From the NCBI RefSeq assembly GCF_910594005.1, contig NC_057815.1, positions 81,577,552 through 81,641,551 on the forward strand: 64,000 nucleotides of DNA. Reading direction: 5' to 3'. A model generated the notes under the pieces. It searched no databases and was not told where the DNA came from. It was given only the letters and a program-made list of their open reading frames with translations. This document shows, one piece after another, positions 32,222 through 42,735 of the stretch (within the stretch, counting starts at the first letter, position 1; each line of letters opens with the position of its first letter). This DNA comes from Cervus elaphus. Lineage: Eukaryota; Chordata; Mammalia; Artiodactyla; Cervidae. Position numbers and translations under genes: made by a program.

Positions 32222-32647
32222 CAAGGATTAAATCAGGTGCTGTTGCAGATGCTAATTTTCAACACCCCCTGAAACAAGTTCAGAGGGAAGTATAGAAATG
32301 AGACACTCTTTGTGCTGGGAAAAACTGGCAGAACAGGTCTTCAGATGGTTAGATATTTTCAGGAGCTGATATTATGAGCCTGATTCCTGTGTCCTGTCAA
32401 ATCTAGAAAGCACTAAAATCCATTGTGATGATTGCTCCCTGTGACTAGCAGAAAACTCCTGCAAAAATATATATATACACATATATATGTATGTATGTAT
32501 GTATATAATCTCCCCCCCTGCCTCATTGGATCAATTTTTCAGAGCTATCTGAGTGCTGTCTCCCAGGCTGCAGTCCTCGTTTTGCCCCAAATAAAACAAC
32601 TTGCAACTTGCACGTTGTGCTTTTTTTTGTCATTGTTCATTCGACAC
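32222..32647 (+). mobile_element. Endogenous retrovirus LTR (a second, different family)
   Basis: The LTR block contains gtgctgggaaaaactggcag, tagaaagcactaaaatcc, a TA-rich microsatellite (32,467-32,508), cccaggctgcagtcctcg, an AATAAA signal (about 32,591) and a U5 ending in ttcattcgaca at 32,647. The U5 edge (ttcattcgacaccaa) resembles the one at 29,905-29,915 read on the minus strand. Solo or truncated; no internal sequence. Confidence 0.65.
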
Positions 32648-32853
32648 CAACTCTGAAGATACTGCTCAACCATGACAATTTTTAAAGGGGAAACAATCTC
32701 AGTTGATTATTAAGGCAGGAGGTCAGATTCTTCATCATTTTTCCATTGCGTCATGGGACGCTGTCTTGCTCTCATGGTTTGACTGTAACTGGATGTTCTC
32801 TTGCCCATGTGGTCTGCCTGAAAATTTACTAAGGGGTTGCTAGGGGTAGTGAG

Positions 32854-33078
32854 GGACTTCCCAGGTGGTGCTAGTGGTAAAGAAACTGCCTGCCAATGCA
32901 GGAGACATAAGAGACTCGGATTTGATCCCTGGGTCTGGAAGATCCCCTGGAGGAGGGCATGGCAACCCATCCCAGTATTCTTGCCTTGAGAATCCCTATG
33001 GACAGAGAAGCCTGGCAGGCTACAGTCCATGGGGTCACAAAGAGTTGGACACAACTGAAGTGACTGAACATGCACAGG
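32854..33078 (+). mobile_element. Bov-tA SINE
   Basis: Complete order: gggacttcccaggtggtgct, aagaaactgcctgccaatgc, aggagggcatggcaacccat, gggtcacaaagagttggac, tgaagtgactgaac. No convincing adjacent TSD. Confidence 0.94.
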
Positions 33079-33237
33079 GGTTGTGATTCAGTCATCCTCT
33101 GACTACTCAATTCTTCATTCTTATTCCTTTTAATCCAGGCAAAGAATCAACAAGTTAGGTAAGGTTTTGTGTATACTTAGAAAAACAGAAATTAGGAGCT
33201 AAGTTACATGTTGCCTAAATATCTCATCTTTATGATT
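33079..33237. other. Unique DNA
   Basis: No repeat or gene was recognised. Confidence 0.35.
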
Positions 33238-33255
33238 AAGGTTTAAGGAAAAAAC

Positions 33256-33308
33256 AGCAGCTCTTTTGCCCCTTTTCTTTCTTGTAGAAAAGGGGCAAAG
33301 GAGCTGCT
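33256..33308 (+). repeat. Near-perfect 23-bp hairpin, 7-nt loop (candidate miRNA-like or foldback)
   Basis: The left arm 33,256-33,278 and right arm 33,286-33,308 are reverse complements except for one position, which would be a G-U wobble if transcribed from the plus strand. The loop ttcttgt is at 33,279-33,285. A weaker outer pairing, aaggttt at 33,238-33,244 with aaacctt at 33,326-33,332, extends the fold. It does not match any repeat family I recognise. It could be a microRNA-like precursor, a foldback element or a local inverted duplication. Confidence 0.55.
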
Positions 33309-33921
33309 TACACATGTGTCAAGGCAAACCTTGCACTGCATAAAGTTATAGGCAAAGAAAACTTAATTCAAGGATATTGCAATAGAGGAGAGAGCCCCAG
33401 AAATCTAAGGTCAACTCCACTGAAAGAAAAAGTGAGAGGTTTACATTTTGTCTGTTTTCCTTTTTCTGTTTTTCCTCTCTTGCTCTCTCTTCCTCCCTCT
33501 CCTGTTCTTTTTTCTTTTTATTTTTTTAAGCAGGGGAGGGAGTTAGTAGAAAGCTTAGGGGGAGGCTTGCACCCTGAGTTACTCCTGAGTTTGCAAATGG
33601 TTTTCTCTGTGATCAGGCTTTCTGTGTTTGCTAATTTGCACCCACTGAATTAGATTCCTTAACAGAGACTAGGCGATACAGGTATTAATCTTTCTTGATG
33701 ATTATCTTTCAAAGAAATTGCTTCTAGTCCTTGAGAAAGACATTCCTGGTCATAAAACTGGCAAGAGGATTTTTAAAAAGATTTTCATATGTCTCAAAGA
33801 AACAAAAACAAACATATCAAAGAGAGAGAGAAAGAGTTTACAACTGTAAGTTTTCTAAAGTAAATGTTCTAAGAAAAGGGAAGCTGGGGCCTGTAGTCAG
33901 GAAGAAGAGTACCTAAATTTT
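33309..33921. other. Unique DNA with a pyrimidine tract
   Basis: A pyrimidine-rich tract runs at about 33,456-33,525. No gene or repeat family was recognised. Confidence 0.4.
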
Positions 33922-33932
33922 AGTCCAGCTAA

Positions 33933-34206
33933 TGGAGAAGGCAATGGCACCCCACTCCAGTACTCTTGCCTGGAAAATCCCATGGATGGAGGAGCCTGGT
34001 AGGCTGCAGTCCATGGGGTTGCAAAGAGTTGTACATGACTGATCGACTTCAATTTCACTTTTCACTTTCATGCATTGGATAAGGAAATGGCAACCCACTC
34101 CAGTGTTCTTGCCTGGAATCCCAGGGACGGGGGAGCCTGGTGGGCTTCCGTCTGTGGGGTCGCACAGAGTCGGACACGACTCAAGTGACTTAGCAGCGGC
34201 AGCAGC
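33933..34206 (+). mobile_element. Bov-A2 SINE with perfect 11-bp TSD
   Basis: A dimeric Bov-A2 begins tggagaaggcaatggcacc and ends in an AGC-rich tail with one variant repeat. TSD agtccagctaa lies at 33,922-33,932 and 34,207-34,217. Confidence 0.95.
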
Positions 34207-34217
34207 AGTCCAGCTAA

Positions 34218-34810
34218 GGAGAATGGTAAGGTCCTCTTTGTCACATGAATCTTCGTAATTTTATAGAATGAATTACAAAGTAAAACTACTTCTTCTCCCC
34301 CATGTATACAGAATTGATAACTATTTCTGTTGTATGAATATTCTCAGAAGTTCAAATAATATCATTACACACATTTGGCAAGAATTAAAATATAACTATT
34401 AAATAACAAGTCACTTTTGTATTATTTAGTAAAATAGGGAAGCTTAGTACATGTAGTATTTCTCTGTCATTAATCAGTTGGTTTTAGGTACTAATCCTTT
34501 AATTTTTGATTTACTTTATTCTGTTCCATCCTTCTGTTGGCCGATAGCCATTCTGGGTGGTAGCTCCTATAGATTCTTCATGTTAGTCACTTTCATGATT
34601 TGGAGCCTGAGACATCAGACATTAGTGAGAAATGGACTGTCATTTATGTCAAAACTCTTCATCTTTGTCACTGTGTATTTCACACTTTGGCAGTTCATGT
34701 CCCAGGTTTTCTTGTCATGCTTCTTGCATGGCTGTTGTGCTTTTCTCTTTAATAGGAACTAACTTGTTCCTGTATCTTCATCTTGACCATGAGCCTACAC
34801 GCTTAAAAAT
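34218..34810. other. Unique DNA
   Basis: The 94-codon frame at 34,478-34,762 is leucine- and phenylalanine-rich but resembles no known family. I consider it chance. Confidence 0.4.
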
Positions 34811-34821
34811 ATAGTGGCTGA

Positions 34822-35021
34822 CTTAGACTTGTGAAAGTTGTTCAGTCATGTCCAACTCTTTGTGACCCCATGGACTATACAGTCCATGAAATTCTCTAGG
34901 CCAGAATACTGGAGTGGGTAAGCTTTTCCCTTCTCCGGAGGATCTTCCCAACCCAGGAATCAAACCAGGGTCTCCTGTGTAGCAGGTGGATTCTTTATCA
35001 ACTGAGCTATCAGGGAAGCCC
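34822..35021 (-). mobile_element. Bov-tA SINE with TSD
   Basis: Reverse Bov-tA: gtgaaagttgttcagtcatg, tgaccccatggactatacag, ccaacccaggaatcaaacc, gcaggtggattctttatcaa. TSD atagtggctga lies at 34,811-34,821 and 35,022-35,032. Confidence 0.93.
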
Positions 35022-35032
35022 ATAGTGGCTGA

Positions 35033-36210
35033 AGGTGAAACAAAAATCTGTGATTGTCCCAGCCTGATTCCACATTTTGCAGAATAGAAGAGTAAGTACT
35101 TGAACATCAAGTATACTCTCTAAGGTTATAATAGTTTATTATATGGATGAGATTTTCATTTCAGTTGAGTGGAATTTTCTTATGTATGTGAAGTTAACTT
35201 AATTAGCATATAGTTGGTTTTAAAATTATAGTATAAATTCATATTCATCATTTGAAATAGAATGAGGACAATTTTTAAATTTATGGGACAACAAATTATC
35301 AATGATAACATTTATTATTTTTAAAAAGAAAGACTCTAGAGCTTCAGTTTTTACTTCTGTATGCTAGGAATAATGTTTGATTATTAAATGTTGCTAAAAA
35401 AGTAGTGGATGCCTGTGAGGAAAAATAAGAGCATCTTAGAAATAGACCTATAATGAATATTGGGAAAGAAAAGTATTTTCACTTAAATCTAAACTGTTTG
35501 CAGTAATATCTTAAAAACATAATATTAAAAAAATATATAAAAGTCACTTAAATCATCAGTCAGTAGCATGGTGTTCATTACATGATTATGGATGTTTCAT
35601 CAGAGAAAAAATAGCTTGCCTCCCTGAGATAAAAATACGTGCTCTCTTCATTCCATGGAGACAATTGCTTCTGGCTTTGTTATAAATAATCCTGTTACCA
35701 GTCTCTCATAGTTCAAAAACATAAGTAATTTTTCCTTTTACAAGGCAACAAGCATATAACACTGATGAAATTGACTTGCAGATATGGAGATAAACTTGGT
35801 TATATTATAGAAAGATTTTAAGAATAGTTCAATTTGGATAATGGAAACTAATTGGCTGTTATGCATTACTAACTTTAACATAAAATGAAAATTTTGATAG
35901 AACCGTGGGTGCCAGAATATGGCCATAATTTCCCAGACACATATCCTTGAATTAGATTGGATAAAGTACATACCTCATGATATAGTCTAAAAGCAACATT
36001 TACCTGACAGAAATTTAAATAAGGACTAGACTATTGTATGACATTCAAAATCAAATTTTTATCAAACCACTTGCAAACTGAGTTGAAGTTGCTTCATAAT
36101 CTTCAATTACTTACTATCTCTAATCTTTAATTTAGTATCTTTTCTGTTATAGAAAAATTCATTAAATTACACTCATTCATTCATGTATTCAGTTGATAAA
36201 CAGAACTGAG
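35033..36210. other. Unique AT-rich intergenic DNA
   Basis: No repeat family or gene was recognised; only short chance frames. Confidence 0.45.
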
Positions 36211-36335
36211 TTAGAGTTCAAATAGGATAATTAAGACATCATTGGATAATGATGATTAGAGAGTTCTAAGTTTGAATTCCAGCTCTTCCATCTGTAAATT
36301 ATGCTAATGTTTCTGTAATAAATAATGCAATGCAT
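36211..36335 (+). mobile_element. MIR-like SINE fragment (tentative)
   Basis: The phrase gagttctaagtttgaattcc followed by agctcttccatctgtaaatt matches the order of the MIR core (caaattccagctctgccac...ctgtaaa) with heavy decay. Confidence 0.35.
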
Positions 36336-36812
36336 TGTCCACTGATATCTGCTGATGTTATATTCCTGTTATGAAGATGTCAAGCCTAACATGTGGTCAA
36401 GTGATTTGAGGAAAGCAGCCTAGTTTTCAGTATTTCTCATGTTCTCCTAGATAGCTGGGATCCATTTTACTGCCTGGACACCTAGTATTCTGATAGGCCT
36501 TCACCATTTTCATGCTGCTTTTGAATACACAGAAACAATTCTACTTTTTCCACACCTTACTGGGGCCATAGGGGAATCTTAGGAAGATCAAACCGGCCAT
36601 GCAGCCGTTCTCTCCGTGAGGTTGTCACTCCTTCCCGGGCTTTATTGAGAGAGAAAGCAAAGGCATCCTGTCCTTGGGTTTCAAAAGCAAGTGGTTTCTT
36701 TCCCTGCTTTCCTCCAAGCTTGAGTCAGGATGAAGAGGGATGTGGAAGAGTAGAGCCAGTTTGGGAAACAGAGTCCCTTTTCAGGAACCTGTTAGCATTT
36801 ATTCCCTCCAGG
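36336..36812. other. Unique DNA
   Basis: Somewhat higher GC than its surroundings. No gene or repeat was identified; the 85-codon frame at 36,645-36,902 runs into L1 and is not coding. Confidence 0.4.
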
Positions 36813-36813
36813 T

Positions 36814-37830
36814 TTCTTTTTTCTTTTTTTTCATTTATTTTTATTAGTTGGAGGCTAATTACTTCACAACATTGCAGTGGGTTTTGTCATACATTGACAT
36901 GAATCAGCCATGGAGTTACATGTATTCCCCATCCCGATCCCCCCTCCCACCTCCCTCTCCACCCGATCCCTCTGGGTCTTCCCATTGCACCAGGCCCGAG
37001 CACTTGTCTCATGCATCCCACCTGGGCTGGTGATCTGTTTCACCACAGATAATATACATGCTATTCTTTCAAAACATCCCACCCTTGCCTTCTCCCACAG
37101 AGTTCAAAAGTCTGTTCTGTACTTCTGTGTCTCTTTTTCTGTTTTGCATATAGGGTTGTCATTACCATCTTTCTAAATTCCATATATATGTGTTAGTATG
37201 CTGTAATGTTCTTTATCTTTCTGGCTTACTTCACTCTGTATAATGGGCTCCAGTTTCATCCATCTCAATAGAACTGATTCAAATGAATTCTTTTTAATGG
37301 CTGAGTAATATTCCATGGTGTATATGTACCACAGCTTCCTTATCCATTCGTCTGCTGATGGGCATCTAGGTTGCTTCCATGTCCTGGCTATTATAAACAG
37401 TGCTGCGATGAACATTGGGGTGCACGTGTCTCTTTCAGATCTGGTTTCCTCAGTGTGTATGCCCAGAAGTGGGATTGCTGGGTCATATGGCAGGTCTATT
37501 TCCAGTTTTTTAAGAAATCTCCACACTGTTCTCCACAGTGGCTGTACTAGTTTGCATTCCCACCAACAGTGTAAGAGGGTTCCCTTTTCTCCACACCCTC
37601 TCCAGCATTTATTGCTTGTAGACTTTTGGATAGCAGCCATCCTGACTGGTGTGTAATGGTACCTTGTTGTGGTTTTGATTTGCATTTCTCTGATAATGAG
37701 GGATGTTGAGCATCTTTTCATGTGTTTGTTAGCCATCTGTATGTCTTCTTTGGAGAAATGTCTGTTTAGTTCTTTGGCCCATTTTTTGATTGGGTCATTT
37801 ATTTTTCTGGAATTGAGCTTCTTGTCTCCC
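36814..37830 (-). mobile_element. Young ruminant L1, 5'-truncated, minus strand
   Basis: A poly-T run (about 36,814-36,835) is the reversed A-tail. It is followed by the L1 3'UTR (ttattagttggaggctaatt, cacaacattgcagtgggtt, catgcatcccacctgggc) and then the ORF2 C-terminus. Few mutations suggest a relatively recent insertion. 5' truncation at about 37,830 fits incomplete reverse transcription. No TSD was confirmed, possibly because a Bov-tA landed at the 5' junction. Confidence 0.93.
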
Positions 37831-37832
37831 AC
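37173..37832 (-). pseudogene. L1 ORF2 C-terminal fragment, open for 219 codons
   Basis: An uninterrupted frame carries the ORF2 C-terminal domain: [20 protein letters not shown], the cysteine-rich segment [20 protein letters not shown], and the [10 protein letters not shown] block. It ends with [20 protein letters not shown] and [20 protein letters not shown]. The endonuclease and RT domains are absent, so it is a non-functional fragment even though open. Confidence 0.9.
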
Positions 37833-37838
37833 CTAGTC

Positions 37839-38054
37839 AAGGGATTCCCAGGTGGCCCCAGTGGTAAAGAATCCACCTGCCAGTGCAGGAGACCCAAGAA
37901 AACCACGTTTGATCCCTGGACCAGGAAGATTCCTGGAGGAGGAAATGGCAGCCCACTCCATTATTCTTGCCTGGGAAATCCCATGGACAGAGGAGCCTGG
38001 TGGGCTAGAATCCTTGGGGTCACAAAGAGTTGGACATGACTGAGCATGCATACA
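37839..38054 (+). mobile_element. Bov-tA SINE with 9-bp TSD
   Basis: Head (gggattcccaggtggcccca), body (aagaatccacctgccagtgc), Bov-A part (gcagcccactccattattct) and tail (gagttggacatgactgagc). TSD cacctagtc at 37,830-37,838 and 38,055-38,063. Confidence 0.95.
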
Positions 38055-38063
38055 CACCTAGTC

Positions 38064-39335
38064 TAGGACTTCAATTACTTGTTTTTTTAATTAGTCAGAA
38101 TATAATTTATAGATTCCCTTTTATGTTTTTCTCTAAATTTCATTTTACTCATGACCTCAAATTCAAAACCCATCTGCTGTACTTCTGTTAAGACAGTCCT
38201 TTCATAAATCAGTGCATAGGAGCTAGACGCTTCCTCCAATGGGAAGAAATTCAAGAGCACCAACAAACATGAAAGGCTGTACACGTATGTGTTTGTGTAT
38301 GTGTACATACATCTTTGCATGTATGAGTATTCACGCATGTGTTTGTGAGTTTGTAAGCACGGTGTGTGAAATGCTGGTAGTTAAGAAAGAAGGATGATAT
38401 TAAATAGCTTTCAAACAGTATTTCATCACATCAAGTGGATGTACATACTCTTCCAATTCAAGGTTTCCAACTCTTCTCAACAGCTGCAACCTGTAAGATG
38501 TAGTGTCGACAGTGAAAAACCAAAGCGCTCAGACCATTAATGTTTGTGTTTCTGACTGTACCACTCACAGCACTACATTAATTCAAGAATCATTCCAACT
38601 GTTCATTCATGAATTGTACTTGTGGTGGCAAAAATCACTGAAGATCAGGAGATATTGCTTAACCTTATTTCTGCACCTTGTGATTAATGATTACAAAGTG
38701 ACTCTTAACAAAATAATTTAATTTCTGATTAAAGATGGTATTGAACAGAATTAATTGCTACTATGAGAGATTACTGTAACCAGGCATGATATTCTTGATT
38801 TCAATAAAATATCAATATATTTTTGTTTACCATAAAACATAGATTGTTTAACAATCATGTATATAAATGCTAAGAAGTGAGCAGCCATAGTGATTTTCTA
38901 TAATTTAGAAAGTTTAGTTTCATTGACTATTATTCGGAATCTTATAGGACTTGACTTTTTGATATATGGCTAAATTATTTCTCAAAAATAGCAAGTAATC
39001 TTCCCCTGATGGTAGGCAGATACATAGGCAAGTATGTCAGAATAGTCAAGACAATAGGTAAGGTAGAAAACAGTTGAAGAGGGTATGAGAAACTCTGGAG
39101 TAGAATTTGTATATGGAACTGCGCCATTCTGAAGGAGCTTCCTTTAAATTCGTTATACCACCAATTAGATACCCAAATGGAGGTAAAACAGTCACCAGTC
39201 CACCCCATGCCTATTTAATCTACTTTGTCTGGTTACATGGCATCACCACTCACCCCTGCTTTCATCACTCACCCCTTTTTATTCATTAAGGGTCACCTCA
39301 GCTATTGCATCTTTGAACACAAGAGCACATATTAT
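38064..39335. other. Unique DNA with a degenerate GT-rich tract
   Basis: 38,279-38,352 is a degenerate TG/CA tract. The rest is unassigned, including the 72-codon frame at 38,503-38,721, which resembles nothing known. Confidence 0.45.
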
Positions 39336-39593
39336 ACTATCTATGGTGAAACAGATCACCAGCCCAGGTGGGATGCATGAGACAGGTGCTCGGGCCTGGT
39401 GCACTGGGAAGACCCAGAGGAATCGGGTGGAGAGGGAGATGGGAGGGGGGATCGGGATGGGGAATAAGTGTAAATCTATGGCTGATTCATATCAATGTAT
39501 GACAAAACCCACTGAAATGTTGTGAAGTAATTAGCCTCCAACTAATAAAAAAATTTAAAAAAAATAAAATAAATAAAATAAAATCTAGGGCCC
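39336..39593 (+). mobile_element. Ruminant L1 3' end, 5'-truncated, plus strand
   Basis: Contains gtgaaacagatcaccagccc, ggtgggatgcatgagacag, tgctcgggcctggtgcactg, gaagtaattagcctccaact and an (AAAT/A)n tail at about 39,550-39,593. It is the same 3'UTR as the minus-strand copy at 36,835-37,060. Confidence 0.93.
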
Positions 39594-40470
39594 TTGGGGT
39601 AGTTAATATGGCCAAGAGTTTGAAGTGGCATTATCTCAGTTTATTTCCAACCACCAAAAGAAGCTGACCATCTAGATATAAATTCTTAATAATACCAGAC
39701 ACAATTACTTGTAAAATATCTAAGAGTTTGAAATTTCTATTTTTACAGTTAAAGGTCATTTCTTCCTAAAATATCAATATGGACTGCTTTTTGCAGACTG
39801 AAGATGATATTCTGACTTGGTTTTGAATCTTTGGCCTTCTTTCTTATCATCTTCTCCTCATATTACCATTTTTATACTATATGATTTATTTCCTGGAGTT
39901 ACATATACACTTTCATTAAAAAAAGGTCAGAGAAACAATAATCACATCCAAATCTTTTGAATCTTGGAGCATGTACTCAGCATATTTTCCGAAACCTTCA
40001 GGGCTTTATCATATTAGATTTTGAAAGACAATTTGTGAGATAAGAGAGTAATTATAGATGTACCTATGTATTTCTTCTTCCATTTATATAAGACCCTCAA
40101 GGCCATCTTTAAGTTTTAAGTAGTCTGAAGTATGATGAAAGACAGATAGGGAATGGTGTCTTTTTATCTGAAGGTATAGCCTTGTCATAAAGTTTTATGG
40201 ACTTTGGAAAGTCGAGGTTAAAGCTAATTTAGTTAATATTAGGAAATGTAGCTTTCATCAAGTCTTGAATTTTCATTTATATGATCATTTTAAAAGTGGG
40301 ACAGAAAACTCTGTGATAATTATGCATGCAAAGTGTATGTGTTTATGAGTGAATTACTTATCAGCAGACACTAAACATTTGTTTTATGAGGTAAACATTA
40401 CTTTGAAGCTAATGTTTAAAAAGAATAGATTTATAAGTGTCTCCTTTTTTCAACAATGATGTAAACAATG
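39594..40470. other. Unique AT-rich DNA
   Basis: No gene or repeat was recognised. Confidence 0.45.
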
Positions 40471-40479
40471 TCTAATTTC

Positions 40480-40830
40480 TTTCAACCCAAGGGTCTGATT
40501 TATCAGCATTGTCCTCATTAGTTGTTTTTGTTGTTTTAATAGTTTATTTGGTACAGCTATTTAGCAGCATTTAGGCAGCTCTAACAAAGACAGTGTATCC
40601 AAAATAAGTCATTAGGGCATTTCTGCAGTCACAAAGCTTTTGTATATTTGCTGCTAAAAAAATTGGTAATTATTCTGATTAGCCTACAAGATTAATTTGC
40701 TAAACTGCCATTAACTACAATGTTTCAACTATGGTGAGTGTCAGCCCTGACAATTATTTTTCTTTTTTATAAAGCAAATATCTGGCTTCAGCTCTGATTG
40801 CTGAAACATCCATTTCAAAGAGGCATTCCT
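40480..40830. other. Candidate conserved non-coding element
   Basis: This is a repeat-free, AT-rich stretch dense in TAAT-type motifs (ggtaattattctgattagcc, gattaatttgc) with mixed-complexity sequence, the look of many vertebrate developmental enhancers. No conservation can be measured here, so this is inference only. Confidence 0.25.
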
Positions 40831-41360
40831 TCAAACTCCAGGGAACACCTTGCCAACCACAAACTAGATCCAGTGCCTGGCAGCTTCACCCACTGAAGCT
40901 CCTTTGTTTTAGAAATCTTGGTTGACTTACGTAGCTGTCCATTTGGGCCAATTGTTTATTCTCCTCCCAGCTCTTTAAATTCCCCACTCTTGTGATTTAA
41001 TTTCACTAACAAAGAGTGAGCCCACTAACAAAGAGTGAGCCCTGACCCCTAACCTCAACCTCAATGAAAGCAAGATCCCCAGGGCTGAGTGCTCTCTTTC
41101 CTTCTCTCTCTCCCCACCCTAGAAACCTCATTGTGTTGCCATAGGTGCCAGAAAACCGTGTGCAAATCCATGTGTCCTGGTCTTTTGAAATAAAATGATG
41201 AATAAGGAGTTAATTGGAAAATGTGAAGATGTAGAAACAAGGAATAGTTGTTGGACTAAGGAAATGGTAACGAGTTAGATTATAATTCTGCCACCTAGCA
41301 GAATCATCAAAGGCCCAACATATATAGATAGATAAAGATAGATATTTATTTATATATATT
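40831..41360. other. Unassigned DNA, possible LTR remnant, with a 19-bp tandem duplication
   Basis: Two perfect copies of cactaacaaagagtgagcc lie at 41,004-41,022 and 41,023-41,041. A polypyrimidine tract at about 41,090-41,118 and an AATAAA at about 41,189 suggest an LTR, but the family is not recognised. Confidence 0.35.
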
Positions 41361-41364
41361 AGGC

Positions 41365-41945
41365 CCAACGCACATCCCTAAGTTGTTTTTACAAGTAGAT
41401 TCCTTCCAGATAAAAACTGCTGACCATTAAAAAAACATAGAAGCTAGATTGGTTGAAACCAGAAAATTGATGATGCTTGAAACTTCACCTTGATGCCAAC
41501 CTATCCAAGAATTGTCCATGAGCTGATCACACCCTGCTCCTTGAACGGTATAAAGCCCCTCACTACCCTTTCCTGGTGGCTCAGATGGTAGAGAATCTGC
41601 CTGCAACGCAGGATTCCCAGGTTCGATCTCTCAGTCAGAAAGATCCCCTGGAGAAGGGAAAGGCTACCCACTCCAGTATTCTTGACTACAGAATTACATG
41701 GACAGAGGAGCCTGGCAGGCTATAGTCCATGAGGTCACAAACAGTTGGACGTGACTAAGTGACTAACACACCCCCTCTGGTGTGGGTCACATGATCTTGA
41801 AGGCACTAGCCCACTGTGTTTCTCTTTGTCTGGCAAAGGAATAAAAACCACTCTCTTTACTATTTCACCCAAAACTCTGTCTCCACTTTCTATTCCACTT
41901 TCCTGTTCAATACTGGTGAATGAAGGTCAGGTTTTGGCAACATGC
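41365..41945 (+). mobile_element. Endogenous retrovirus-type LTR, split by a Bov-tA
   Basis: Contains ttgatgccaacctatccaag, atgagctgatcacaccctgc, a TATA-like gtataaag (41,548-41,555), then the SINE. After it come ggtcacatgatcttgaagg, an AATAAA signal at 41,840-41,845 and actctgtctccactttc. The order fits U3-R-U5. The right boundary near 41,945 (ggcaaca) is approximate. Confidence 0.6.
41572..41772 (+). mobile_element. Bov-tA SINE nested in LTR
   Basis: Close to consensus: cctggtggctcagatggta, gagaatctgcctgcaacgca, gattcccaggttcgatctc, cactccagtattcttgact, gttggacgtgactaagtgac. The RNA polymerase III B-box-like ggttcgat is well preserved. No clean TSD. Confidence 0.94.
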
Positions 41946-42351
41946 CGTGTGCATTTCAGAACCTGAGAGTAATAAATCTTTGCTTTTCAAAATTTCCAGA
42001 TGGTAACTGCTGAAGGGCATCTTACAGTCTCAAGAAATCCAAGGTCTGGTCCAGCCATAACACTGATTATGGACAGGCTGAGATCAACATGAAACAGTGG
42101 AACACAGATTGTGCTGTTCACATTCCTTGATTTCATCCACACCCTCCCCACAGAATGCCCCCAACTAAGTTTCAGAATAATTCTGAAAGAAAAGAGATTT
42201 TTTGTGGATGACAATATCCCCATGATATCCATCCAGTTTAAAAAATTACACATATTTTTCATAATTCTATCATATTAAAGGAAATGAACTACAAATATCA
42301 AGTATTTGCTAGATCTGCTTTCCTATTTCAAAGAAAAATTAATTAGTAGAT
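41946..42351. other. Unassigned DNA
   Basis: No repeat or gene was recognised with confidence. It might include LTR flank or internal ERV remnants. Confidence 0.35.
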
Positions 42352-42735
42352 CTAAGAAAGAAATGGAAAATTTTATTTGAGCCAAATTGAGGATTGTAAC
42401 CTAGGAACAGCATCATAGAAAGCTCAGAGAACTGTTCCACCAGTTGGAAGTCAAAGAACAGTTATATAATTTTTTTGAAACAGAAGGGTATGAATTAAAT
42501 TGTGTATTAGTAAGAGTTTACACAATCCAGATCTGCAAGTACAAAGTGGTAGGTCATCATGACCCCTTGCAGGATTAAGAAGGAATGTTATCTTTGAAGG
42601 AGTTGTATTGTAGTTGCTAGGAGAGTGTTGCTTTTTATGGTTGAACAGGTGTTCCTGCTGATGCAGAGGTCTGGTTGATGTATAATGCAGATACAATGCA
42701 CAGAAGAGGGGAGAAGGAGGTCAAAGGGCAGAGAA
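42352..42735 (-). mobile_element. Endogenous retrovirus LTR (ERVL-like), minus strand
   Basis: The plus strand shows gaaaattttatttgagccaa, attgaggattgtaacctagg, agctcagagaactgttcc and tccagatctgcaagtac. Minus-strand reading gives a TATA-like motif (about 42,462-42,469) and AATAAA (about 42,369-42,375) near the right distance. It resembles the family at 29,907-30,450. Confidence 0.6.

Noticed and set aside
34478..34762. 94-codon hydrophobic frame possibly from an olfactory-type receptor
   Set aside because: No conserved receptor motifs (no MAYDRYVAIC-like or similar signature); no homology recognised.
34811..35032. Possible composite element because the TSD lies 9 bases from the usual SINE end
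   Set aside because: SINE tails vary in length; the extra bases are simply its 3' tail.
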